Origin: Bacteroidota bacterium
GTDB lineage: Bacteria; Bacteroidota; Bacteroidia; B-17B0; Aurantibacillaceae
Direction of reading: 5' to 3'
Assembly: GCA_025360565.1 (NCBI GenBank)
Contig: JANYBY010000025.1
Coordinates: 1 to 5,810, forward strand
DNA: 5,810 nt
The position numbers and the translations under genes are program-made. The notes under the pieces were generated by a model. That model was not told the DNA's origin. It made no database searches and was given only the letters and a program-made list of their open reading frames with translations. Of the stretch, positions 1 through 5,430 are shown piece after piece (the stretch's first letter is position 1; every line of letters starts with the position of its first letter).

Positions 1-46
1 CAAAAGGCAACAGCACAAAACACAGGAATAAACTATTCCACTTCAT
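1..46 (-). CDS. Possible start of a divergent gene for an exported protein (partial)
   Basis: On the minus strand an ATG at 46-44 opens a frame that runs off the left edge. It encodes MKWNSLFLCFVLLPF, which has the form of a signal peptide: a lysine at position 2 followed by an uninterrupted hydrophobic core. The bases before the ATG (minus strand, from about 78 to 47) are rich in A and G, as before other starts in this window. Only 15 residues are visible, so no function can be given. A competing reading is that the + strand frame from 3 to 104 is the end of an upstream gene with a hydrophobic tail. I prefer the divergent reading because a palindrome and repeats lie in the DNA just upstream, but this is inference. 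Confidence 0.38.
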   Translation of the reverse strand, partial: MKWNSLFLCFVLLPF

Positions 47-94
47 GTTTGTTTCTTTCTTGTTCTTGCTTTTTGGAAGTGTCGAGAATCGGGC

Positions 95-122
95 GATCAC
101 GTGATCATTAATCGTCATTAAT
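95..122. promoter_or_regulatory. Palindrome plus tandem direct repeat, candidate operator
   Basis: GATCACGTGATC at 95-106 is a perfect 12-bp palindrome. It is followed at once by TCATTAAT at 105-112 and again at 115-122, two copies 10 bp apart, or about one helical turn. The sites lie between the putative divergent start at 46 and the start at 160. That is where an operator for one or both genes would be expected. No regulator is identified. A weak -7-like TAAAATTG lies at 140-147 but would leave a very short leader before the ATG at 160. Confidence 0.3.
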
Positions 123-159
123 TCAAACAAAAAATCTCATAAAATTGAAAAACAACGAA

Positions 160-387
160 ATGGATAACTTTTTGAAAAAGGTGAAAGAAATGAAAGAGTT
201 GAATTACAAATACCTTCTCGATTCACAGGGCGAAGTAAATTTTGTATTATACGTTTCAAGCCCAACAAAACCCGATAAAACATTTTATCCGGTACGCAGT
301 TTAATTACGTTATTGGCAATGTTATCCTCTGTTACATTAGCGGTTATTATCATACTCATAAAACACAGAATTAAAAATTCGGCTTAG
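160..387 (+). CDS. Short protein resembling the C-terminal end of Wzz/Wzc chain-length regulators
   Basis: This frame encodes 75 residues from the ATG at 160. An in-frame TTG at 145 would add five residues, but the ATG is preferred. Residues 1-20 are charged and probably helical (KKVKEMKELNYKYLLDSQ). They are followed by a short beta-like stretch, a proline-containing segment with P35, P38 and P44 (SPTKPDKTFYPVR), one membrane span at about 47-67 and a basic tail. In polysaccharide co-polymerases (Wzz/Wzc) the helix ending in Y-LL--Q-E, the P--P-K--P-R segment and the final membrane helix occur in this order at the C-terminus. The N-terminal membrane span and most of the periplasmic domain are absent, and no upstream frame supplies them. 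The stop TAG overlaps the GTG of the next gene by one base (TAGTG), so the two are probably translationally coupled. It may modulate chain length with the downstream protein, or it may be the remnant of a decayed wzz gene. The family resemblance is by eye only. Confidence 0.62.
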   Translation: MDNFLKKVKEMKELNYKYLLDSQGEVNFVLYVSSPTKPDKTFYPVRSLITLLAMLSSVTLAVIIILIKHRIKNSA

Positions 388-1847
388 TGGTTAAATACCT
401 TCGGGCATATTATCTTGAGTTTATTGTTTTTGCCTACGTACTTGGCAATGCATATGTTTTGGTTTACCGTAAGGATGATTTTTACGCGTACAATTTAATT
501 CCTGTTGCGCTCATCATTGGTTATGTGGCCATTTTTCATCTGCAAAAATTAGTTTATTTTTTAGCTTTTGTAACACCTCTTGCCATTTCCCTTAAGGAAT
601 TAGGCTTAACCGAAAAAATAGATCTGAGTTTACCAAGTGAGCCCATTATGATCATCATTATGATGCTCTATATTTTTAATTCGCTTAACGGGCGAATTTC
701 CGATAAAAAATTCACGCATCATCCCGTCACCATCATCATTACCATTCAGCTTATTTGGATGTTTATTACCGCCATGGCAAGCGTGGACATTGTAGTTTCT
801 GTAAAATACCTCATCTCACGTTTATGGTTCGTGTTCAGCTGTTACGTTATTATACCGCATTTGTTCAAAGACAAAAAGAATATGATCAATTTTATTTTTT
901 GTTATTCAACAGGCTTACTCATTGTTGTTTTAATTACAACGTACAAACACGCCGCGTTTAATTTTAATGATAAAGCTGCCGATTGGATCGTTTCGCCATA
1001 TTACAACGATCACACGGCTTATGGTGCGGCTCTCTCTATGTTCATCCCAATTTGCCTCGCGCTTGTTTTTGTAAAAAGTATTTCTACGTTTTTGCGCGTG
1101 TACGCACTTTCGCTTTTTTTATTTTTTACCATGGGGCTTATTTTATCCTTTGCGCGTGCAAGCTGGTTGAGTTTAATTGTGGCATTGGGTATTTTGGCTA
1201 CCCTACTTTTAAAAATAAATTTTAGAACATTATTTTTAACATTGCTTATAACAGGTGGCTTATTCTTTTCTTTTCAAACCGAAATATTGATTGCTTTGGG
1301 AAGAAATAACACCGATGCTGAAGGCGGTTTTTCAAACAACATCGAATCAGTTTCAAATATTTCTACTGATGCTTCTAACCTTGAACGTTTAAACCGATGG
1401 AGCTGTGCCATTCGCATGTGGAAGGACAAACCGATCTTAGGATGGGGCCCCGGTACCTATATGTTCGAATACGCGCCTTACCAATTAAGTAAAGAAAAAA
1501 CTATTATTAGCACTAATTTCGGAACAAACGGTAACGCCCATAGCGAATACCTTGGTCCGCTTACAGAGCAGGGCGTTCTGGGCTGTGCCATAATGGTAGC
1601 GCTGTTGTTGTACATTTCATCTTTGGGTTATCGTTTGGCGTACACAGTTGCCGAAACCGAAACAAGGATTATTGTTATTGCTTTGTTTTTGGGCTTAATG
1701 TCTTATTTGATCCATGGGTTTTTAAACAACTTCTTAGATACCGATAAACTTTCCCTTCCTTTCTGGTCTTTTCTCGCGGCCCTGGTAACGGTTGACCTGT
1801 ATTATGCCAAGAAAACCAAGCCTGTAAAATCGAATTCTGCCCCTTAA
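387..1847 (+). CDS. O-antigen ligase / Wzy polymerase family membrane protein
   Basis: The product is a 486-residue integral membrane protein with roughly 12 hydrophobic segments and a large non-membrane loop at about 300-395. Family signatures of the Wzy_C/O-antigen ligase domain (PF04932) are visible. They are YYNDHTAYG at about 205-213, LSFARASWLS at 253-262 with R257, LNRWSCAIRMWKDKPILGWG at 335-354, and GNAHSEYLGPLTEQGVLG at 382-399 with H385. In this family the conserved Arg and the periplasmic His region act in transfer or polymerisation of undecaprenyl-linked glycans in the inner membrane. The tail motif HGFLNNFLDTDK (443-454) precedes the last membrane span. The start is GTG at 387, inside the stop of the preceding gene, which fits coupled translation. 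Ligase (WaaL), polymerase (Wzy) and protein O-glycosyltransferase (PglL) cannot be told apart from sequence alone. The Wzz-like neighbour favours a polymerase role slightly. Confidence 0.85.
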   Translation: MVKYLRAYYLEFIVFAYVLGNAYVLVYRKDDFYAYNLIPVALIIGYVAIFHLQKLVYFLAFVTPLAISLKELGLTEKIDLSLPSEPIMIIIMMLYIFNSLNGRISDKKFTHHPVTIIITIQLIWMFITAMASVDIVVSVKYLISRLWFVFSCYVIIPHLFKDKKNMINFIFCYSTGLLIVVLITTYKHAAFNFNDKAADWIVSPYYNDHTAYGAALSMFIPICLALVFVKSISTFLRVYALSLFLFFTMGLILSFARASWLSLIVALGILATLLLKINFRTLFLTLLITGGLFFSFQTEILIALGRNNTDAEGGFSNNIESVSNISTDASNLERLNRWSCAIRMWKDKPILGWGPGTYMFEYAPYQLSKEKTIISTNFGTNGNAHSEYLGPLTEQGVLGCAIMVALLLYISSLGYRLAYTVAETETRIIVIALFLGLMSYLIHGFLNNFLDTDKLSLPFWSFLAALVTVDLYYAKKTKPVKSNSAP

Positions 1848-1858
1848 AAAATTATTAG

Positions 1859-1867
1859 TATATTTGC
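1859..1867 (+). promoter_or_regulatory. Bacteroidota-type -7 box of the guaB promoter
   Basis: TATATTTGC matches the phylum's -7 consensus TAnnTTTG exactly. A weak -33 element (CTG at 1837-1839, consensus TTG) lies 19 bp upstream, a normal spacing. Transcription would begin near 1870-1874, giving a leader of only about 20-25 nt before the ATG at 1894. The box sits just after the stop of the polysaccharide gene, so guaB has its own promoter. Confidence 0.7.
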
Positions 1868-1893
1868 ATGAATTTAAAAACCTTTAAATTCAT
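1868..1893 (+). repeat. Inverted repeat / hairpin immediately before the guaB start
   Basis: The arms ATGAATTTAAA (1868-1878) and TTTAAATTCAT (1883-1893) are perfectly complementary over 11 bp around the loop AACC. The 3' arm ends one base before the ATG at 1894. In RNA the hairpin would cover the ribosome-docking region, and in DNA it could be a protein-binding site. It has no U-tract, so it is not a standard terminator. The true 5' end may lie inside the first arm and shorten the stem. Confidence 0.55.
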
Positions 1894-3372
1894 ATGGCTT
1901 CCAATTATTTAAGTGAAAAGTTTGTTGCCGAAGGGTTAACCTACGACGACGTATTATTAGTTCCGGCTTATTCTGATATTTTGCCGCGCGACGCAGATAT
2001 GTCATCCTATTTCACAAAAACAATAAAATTAAATACACCAATAGTTTCGGCCGCTATGGATACAGTTACCGAACATAAAATGGCCATTGGTATTGCCCAG
2101 GAAGGCGGCATTGGCGTATTGCATAAAAACATGAGTATTGATGATCAGGCGGCACAGGTGCGTAAAGTAAAACGCAGCGAAAGCGGAATGATAATGGACC
2201 CTGTTACTTTGAATGAAGATGCTACTATTGGTGATGCAGTAAAGATCATGGGCGAAAATAAGATCGGCGGCATTCCTGTTATTGATAAGCAACATAAATT
2301 ATTGGGTATTATTACCAACCGCGACTTGCGTTTTGAAAAAAATATGAAGAAGGCAGTGGTAAAAGTAATGACGCCCTACAACAAAATAATTACCGCCAAA
2401 TTGGGTATTACACTTAAAGAAGCGGAAGAAGTTTTGCAACAACATAAAATAGAAAAATTACCCATCATTGATAAAACGAATAAACTTGTAGGTTTAATTA
2501 CTTACAAGGATATGATAAAAATTAAAGTTCGCCCCAACGCTTGCAAAGATGAAATGGGAAGGCTTCGCGTTGCAGCAGCTGTGGGCGTTACAAGCGATAC
2601 CATGGAGCGTGTGGATGCTTTAGTTGCCGCCGGGGTTGATGCCATTATTATTGATACCGCACACGGCCACAGCAAAGGTGTAATTGAAAAATTAAAAGAA
2701 GTAAAAAAGAAATATAAAAATTTACAGGTTGTTGTGGGCAATATAGCCACCGGTAAAGCCGCCATTGACTTGATGAATGCAGGAGCAGATGCGGTGAAAG
2801 TGGGAATTGGTCCCGGTTCTATTTGTACTACGCGTGTTATTGCAGGTGTTGGTGTTCCTCAACTAACTGCTATTTTAGAAGTGGCCGCCGCGTTGAAAGG
2901 AAAAGGCATTCCAATTATTGCCGATGGCGGAATTCGTTTTACGGGCGATATTGTAAAGGCCTTGGCCGCAGGTGCGGGAACCGTTATGATGGGAGGCATG
3001 TTCGCCGGTACAGAAGAAAGTCCGGGCGAAACAATTATTTTTGAAGGCCGTAAATTTAAATCATACCGCGGTATGGGTTCTATTGAGGCCATGCAAAAAG
3101 GCAGTAAGGACAGGTATTTTCAGGCAGAAGAAGACGATATTAAAAAATTAGTTCCCGAAGGGATCAGCGGGCGAGTGCCTTACAAAGGTTCTTTAACCGA
3201 AATTATGTATCAGTTCATTGGCGGCTTAAGAGCGGGCATGGGCTATTGCGGCGCTAAGGATATTAAAACTTTACAGGAGGCTAAATTTATAAGAATTACC
3301 GCGGCGGGAGTAAAGGAGAGTCACCCGCATGATGTGGTGATTACGAGAGAGGCACCAAATTATTCAAGGTAG
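1894..3372 (+). CDS. guaB: Inosine-5'-monophosphate dehydrogenase
   Basis: This cytoplasmic enzyme oxidises IMP to XMP with NAD+, the committed step of guanine nucleotide synthesis. Its 492 residues are the usual full length. The N-terminal barrel part carries LTYDDVLLVP (15-24) and the conserved region around AAMDTVTE (53-60). Two CBS domains interrupt the barrel at about 95-210 (GGIPVID-LLGIITNRD and LPIID-LVGLITYKD). The barrel resumes with IIIDTAHGHS (251-260). The catalytic loop GPGSICTTR spans 306-314, with the thioimidate-forming cysteine at C311. IADGGIR (342-348) and YRGMGS (391-396) form the phosphate and substrate sites. The mobile flap EGISGRVPYKG (422-432) carries the catalytic R427. 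No key residue is missing. The ATG at 1894 follows a -7 box at 1859-1867 and a hairpin, suggesting independent transcription. In related bacteria the CBS module senses purine nucleotides. Confidence 0.98.
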   Translation: MASNYLSEKFVAEGLTYDDVLLVPAYSDILPRDADMSSYFTKTIKLNTPIVSAAMDTVTEHKMAIGIAQEGGIGVLHKNMSIDDQAAQVRKVKRSESGMIMDPVTLNEDATIGDAVKIMGENKIGGIPVIDKQHKLLGIITNRDLRFEKNMKKAVVKVMTPYNKIITAKLGITLKEAEEVLQQHKIEKLPIIDKTNKLVGLITYKDMIKIKVRPNACKDEMGRLRVAAAVGVTSDTMERVDALVAAGVDAIIIDTAHGHSKGVIEKLKEVKKKYKNLQVVVGNIATGKAAIDLMNAGADAVKVGIGPGSICTTRVIAGVGVPQLTAILEVAAALKGKGIPIIADGGIRFTGDIVKALAAGAGTVMMGGMFAGTEESPGETIIFEGRKFKSYRGMGSIEAMQKGSKDRYFQAEEDDIKKLVPEGISGRVPYKGSLTEIMYQFIGGLRAGMGYCGAKDIKTLQEAKFIRITAAGVKESHPHDVVITREAPNYSR

Positions 3373-3444
3373 GGGCGGGAGACAAGACGCAAGACTGAAG
3401 AGACGCAAGACGAGAAACAACAAACAAGAAACCAGAAACAAGAA
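3373..3444 (+). repeat. T-free low-complexity leader with short repeats upstream of def
   Basis: This 72-bp spacer between guaB and def contains a single T (3396) and otherwise only A, G and C. AGACGCAAGAC occurs at 3385-3395 and again at 3401-3411, a 16-bp period. The second half repeats the unit AGAAAC or close variants up to the ATG. A 19-bp stretch at 3378-3396 is matched at 18 of 19 positions at 4671-4689. As RNA it would hold almost no U and little structure, which suits initiation without a Shine-Dalgarno motif. There is no visible terminator, so def may be co-transcribed with guaB. Confidence 0.6.
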
Positions 3445-4056
3445 ATGATCTTACCAATAGTTGTATATGGCGATCCGGTACTGAGAAAAGTAGGGGAGAA
3501 GATAGATCAAAATTATCCTGAGCTGGATAAACTGATAAAGGATATGTTTGATACCATGAACAGCGCTAAGGGCGTGGGTTTGGCGGCTCCGCAAATTGGC
3601 AAAGCCATTCGATTATTTATTGTGGATACAAAACCTTTTTCGGAAACGGATGAGGACGACGACGACGACGACGACGACGAATTTACGCCGGAACAAAGAA
3701 AACAATTAGGCGCGTTTAAAAAAATCTTTATCAATGCCCGCATTTTAAATCAATCAGGTGAAGAGTGGCCTTTTAACGAAGGTTGTTTAAGCATACCAAA
3801 AATAAGAGAGAACGTGAACCGTTTGCCGAATATTGAAATTGAATATTACGATGAAAAATTTGTAAAGCACATTGAAAAATACGATGGCGTAATTGCCAGG
3901 GTAATTCAGCACGAATACGATCATATTGAAGGCGTACTTTTTACGGATAAGATAAGCCCGTTTAAACGCAAAATGCTTTCGGGTAAATTAAACGATATTG
4001 CTAAAGGAAAAATTACAGCTGATTATAAAACAAAAGTTTACAAAGCAAAAAGGTAA
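3445..4056 (+). CDS. def: Peptide deformylase
   Basis: This metalloenzyme removes the formyl group from the N-terminal methionine of new proteins. Its 203 residues carry all three family motifs: GVGLAAPQIG at 43-52 with Q50, EGCLSIP at 112-118 with metal ligand C114, and QHEYDHIEG at 155-163 with metal ligands H156 and H160 and catalytic E157. Between motifs 1 and 2 there is an acidic insert (about 66-90) with D69, E70, D71-D78 and E79 in a row, coded by eight GAC codons at 3655-3678. Bacteroidota deformylases often have an insert here, but such a pure Asp tract is unusual. The insert probably forms a surface loop away from the active site. The ATG at 3445 follows an A-rich leader. A lipoprotein gene starts two bases after the stop. 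No fmt gene is in view. Confidence 0.97.
   Translation: MILPIVVYGDPVLRKVGEKIDQNYPELDKLIKDMFDTMNSAKGVGLAAPQIGKAIRLFIVDTKPFSETDEDDDDDDDDEFTPEQRKQLGAFKKIFINARILNQSGEEWPFNEGCLSIPKIRENVNRLPNIEIEYYDEKFVKHIEKYDGVIARVIQHEYDHIEGVLFTDKISPFKRKMLSGKLNDIAKGKITADYKTKVYKAKR
3655..3678 (+). repeat. (GAC)8 trinucleotide microsatellite inside def
   Basis: Eight perfect GAC units encode Asp71-Asp78 of the deformylase. They are flanked by GAT GAG and GAA, which extend the acidic run to eleven residues. Because the unit is three bases, slippage would change the length of the loop without breaking the frame. Confidence 0.9.
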
Positions 4057-4058
4057 TT

Positions 4059-4691
4059 ATGAAGAAGACTAATTTAATTCTGGTTTTCTTTTTCCTAATC
4101 CTAATTACTTCCTGTACCGAACCTAAACCTGCAAGCAAGACGGAAAAAGACAAAGCAATTGATAGTGTTGCCAATCGCGAAAAAATGCGCGACCCGAAAA
4201 ATTATTTTAAAGATTGTAAACTGTTATTGGCCGAGGCTTCAAAGATTGATAGTGTTCTTTACTCCGAAACAGAAGTAAACCAGGCTCTGGGTAACAAGGC
4301 CATTAAAGCTTTTACCGATTACGCGTATTATTGTCCGAACGATAGCCTGAGCCCGATCTTTTTAATTAAGACCGCGCAAATTGCTACATCTATAAATAAT
4401 ATTCCCCAAGCAAAAACTGTTTTAGAAAAATGCATAGCCGATTATTCAAAATCAAAAGATATTACTGCGGCCATATTTTTATTGGCGAGATTATATGATG
4501 AAACAACGTATTTAAATAACGAAGAAGAGGCCCGCAGATTGTACCAGGAGATAGTAGATAAATATCCTAAATGCGCCGAAGCTGAAAGTGCGAAGGGCGC
4601 TTTAAAGTTTATTGGTAAAACCGATGCGGATCTGATAAAAGAATTTAAAAAGAAGGAGAAGAGACAAACAGGAGACAAGAAGCAAGACTAA
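4059..4691 (+). CDS. TPR-like lipoprotein
   Basis: The product is 210 residues long. Its N-terminus MKKTNLILVFFFLILITSC has a basic start, a long hydrophobic core and the lipobox ITSC, so C19 would be lipidated by signal peptidase II processing. The next residues (TEPKPASK) form a flexible linker. From about 45 the chain is helical. Paired helices at about 79-92, 97-130 and 136-186 have TPR-like spacing (for example QAKTVLEKCIADYSKS and EEARRLYQEIVDKYPKCAEA). This resembles the tol-pal/BamD-type helical repeat lipoproteins that act as scaffolds in the envelope, but no specific family is recognised. The gene starts two bases after def, so the two are probably co-transcribed. The last residues (GDKKQD) are encoded by a copy of a repeat also found before def, which suggests the C-terminus was altered by the repeat. 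Confidence 0.82.
   Translation: MKKTNLILVFFFLILITSCTEPKPASKTEKDKAIDSVANREKMRDPKNYFKDCKLLLAEASKIDSVLYSETEVNQALGNKAIKAFTDYAYYCPNDSLSPIFLIKTAQIATSINNIPQAKTVLEKCIADYSKSKDITAAIFLLARLYDETTYLNNEEEARRLYQEIVDKYPKCAEAESAKGALKFIGKTDADLIKEFKKKEKRQTGDKKQD
4671..4689 (+). repeat. Second copy of the GGAGACAAGA-GCAAGACT repeat
   Basis: This 19-bp stretch matches 3378-3396 at 18 of 19 positions (C to A at the eleventh base). It ends on the first base of the lipoprotein stop codon. Here the repeat is translated, whereas the other copy is in a spacer. Confidence 0.65.
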
Positions 4692-4829
4692 TTCGCCGCG
4701 GCGGAGATGCAAGAGGATAAGTTTTGTTAGGGACGAGCTAATAAAAACAAGTTCGTTAAATATTTTAGTTAAACCAAAGAGTTAGTAGATTTAAGTGGAG
4801 GAGTTAGTTCGCATAACAACAATGCCCGC
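4692..4829. other. Intergenic stretch with a GC palindrome and short direct repeats
   Basis: This gap holds the 10-bp palindrome CGCCGCGGCG at 4694-4703, which stands out from the AT-rich surroundings and has no following T-tract. GAGTTAGT occurs at 4779-4786 and 4801-4808, 22 bp apart. A weak -7-like TAAGTTTTG lies at 4718-4726 with one extra base in its spacer. GGAGGAG at 4797-4803 looks like a Shine-Dalgarno motif but is too far (27 bases) from the ATG at 4830 and has no usable closer start. A three-codon frame (ATG at 4822, stop TGA at 4831) overlaps the start of the next gene. No gene is seen. Confidence 0.4.
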
Positions 4830-5240
4830 ATGACAACCAAAAAACAAATAACCATTGTAGGTATTTTAGGCGCCGTAGCCGTTGCTCTTGGGGCTTTTGG
4901 CGCGCATACCTTAAAAGGTAAGTTGCCCGGCGGCTTAATTACGCCCGACCAGCTTGCGGGTTTTGATTCGGGTGTAAGATACCAGATGTACCACACGCTT
5001 GCCATGCTATTAATTGTTGTTTTAAAATACAACATTAGCAGTAAATTTTTAAACTACGCTTACAATCTTTTTTTTATTGGGATAATTTTATTTAGTGGTT
5101 CGTTGTATTTTTTATGTACCCGTAATTTGTACAATGCCGATTTTTTAATTTTTCTCGGTCCGGTTACGCCTTTAGGCGGATTGTGTTTTATTGCAGGATG
5201 GATCTTTATAATTGTTTCGGTTATTAAGAAGGATAAATAA
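4830..5240 (+). CDS. DUF423 family (YgdD-like) small membrane protein
   Basis: The product has 136 residues and four hydrophobic segments at about 7-25, 53-68, 75-95 and 106-131. The family hallmarks are clear: GAVAVALGAFGAH at 14-26, FDSGVRYQMYHTLA at 45-58, FSGSLY at 88-93, and TPLGGLCFIAGW at 113-124. This is PF04241, known from E. coli YgdD and present across bacteria as a small inner-membrane protein without a settled biochemical role. The start is the ATG at 4830. Upstream in-frame codons offer no alternative. It follows a 138-bp gap that may hold its own weak promoter. Confidence 0.93.
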   Translation: MTTKKQITIVGILGAVAVALGAFGAHTLKGKLPGGLITPDQLAGFDSGVRYQMYHTLAMLLIVVLKYNISSKFLNYAYNLFFIGIILFSGSLYFLCTRNLYNADFLIFLGPVTPLGGLCFIAGWIFIIVSVIKKDK

Positions 5241-5245
5241 AGCAG

Positions 5246-5360
5246 GATGCGCGCCGGTGCTGCATGATGTGCGCCAGGGATGGAGCGGCCTGTTTGAGCT
5301 CTTTTTTACGCAGCGGAGCGAAGTAAAAAAAGCGAGTAGCGAGAGCCCGTTAAGGCGCCC
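5246..5360. repeat. Composite GC-rich palindromic intergenic element, probable dispersed repeat
   Basis: This element is far richer in G and C than its surroundings and has nested symmetry. The outer arms GCGCC (5271-5275) and GGCGC (5354-5358) are complementary. GGG (5277-5279) can pair with CCC (5346-5348). An inner hairpin pairs TTTTTTAC (5302-5309) with GTAAAAAA (5323-5330) around a GC-rich loop. CTC (5299-5301) and GAG (5334-5336) can extend it across an internal bulge. At the left edge GATGCGCGCC (5246-5255) and GATGTGCGCC (5266-5275) form a direct repeat 20 bp apart. The form GCGCCAGGGAT...GCGAGAGCCCGTTA-GGCGCCC resembles intergenic repeats I recall from environmental Bacteroidota genomes, which cannot be confirmed here. 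It could also slow transcription between the neighbouring genes. Confidence 0.55.
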
Positions 5361-5381
5361 AAATAAAATTTTGCAATAAAT

Positions 5382-5391
5382 AAACGGTCAA
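5382..5391 (+). repeat. AAACGGTCAA direct repeat, copy 1
   Basis: The same 10-mer recurs at 5797-5806, so copies lie upstream and downstream of the small secreted protein gene. Each copy may sit in the promoter region of the gene after it, which suggests a shared regulatory site. With only two copies this may also be chance in AT-rich DNA. Confidence 0.35.
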
Positions 5392-5404
5392 TCAAAAATT
5401 TAAG

Positions 5405-5413
5405 CATCTTTAC
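5405..5413 (+). promoter_or_regulatory. Weak -7-like box before the small secreted protein gene
   Basis: CATCTTTAC matches the Bacteroidota TAnnTTTG box imperfectly, with mismatches at the first T and the last G. It lies 18 bases before the ATG at 5431. The 10-mer AAACGGTCAA at 5382-5391 sits about where a -33 element would be. The gene probably has its own promoter because the GC-rich element separates it from the upstream gene. Confidence 0.35.
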
Positions 5414-5430
5414 ATTATAAAAAATCGCGT

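Noticed and set aside
3..104. + strand open frame with a hydrophobic stretch ending at TGA 102-104
   Set aside because: It could be the tail of an upstream gene, but the opposite strand gives a better signal-peptide start and the stop falls inside a palindrome. It is kept only as an alternative.
755..1225. Two + strand frames inside the O-antigen ligase gene
   Set aside because: Their translations are cysteine- and aromatic-rich without domain logic, and they lie wholly within a well-supported gene.
1868..1893. Rho-independent terminator for the polysaccharide gene
   Set aside because: The stem is entirely AT apart from one G-C pair, has no U-tract after it, and lies downstream of the guaB -7 box.
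1868..1893. Purine riboswitch before guaB
   Set aside because: The leader is only about 20-25 nt, far too short for a known guanine or PRPP/ppGpp riboswitch fold.
2029..3092. Minus- and plus-strand frames inside guaB
   Set aside because: They are shadows of a highly conserved gene, with compositionally odd translations and no own start signals.
3513..3743. Minus-strand frame with a poly-Ser run
   Set aside because: The serines are the complement of the (GAC)8 repeat in def, so this is an antisense shadow.
4797..4803. GGAGGAG as the Shine-Dalgarno sequence for the DUF423 gene
   Set aside because: It is 27 bases from the ATG, the nearer ATG at 4822 ends after three codons, and other genes here lack such motifs.
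4442..5035. Minus-strand frames opposite the lipoprotein and DUF423 genes
   Set aside because: Both lie antisense to genes with clear family motifs and show no features of their own.
5299..5336. Intrinsic terminator of the DUF423 gene
   Set aside because: The T-run lies in the 5' arm of the stem rather than after it, and the whole element looks like part of a larger palindromic repeat.
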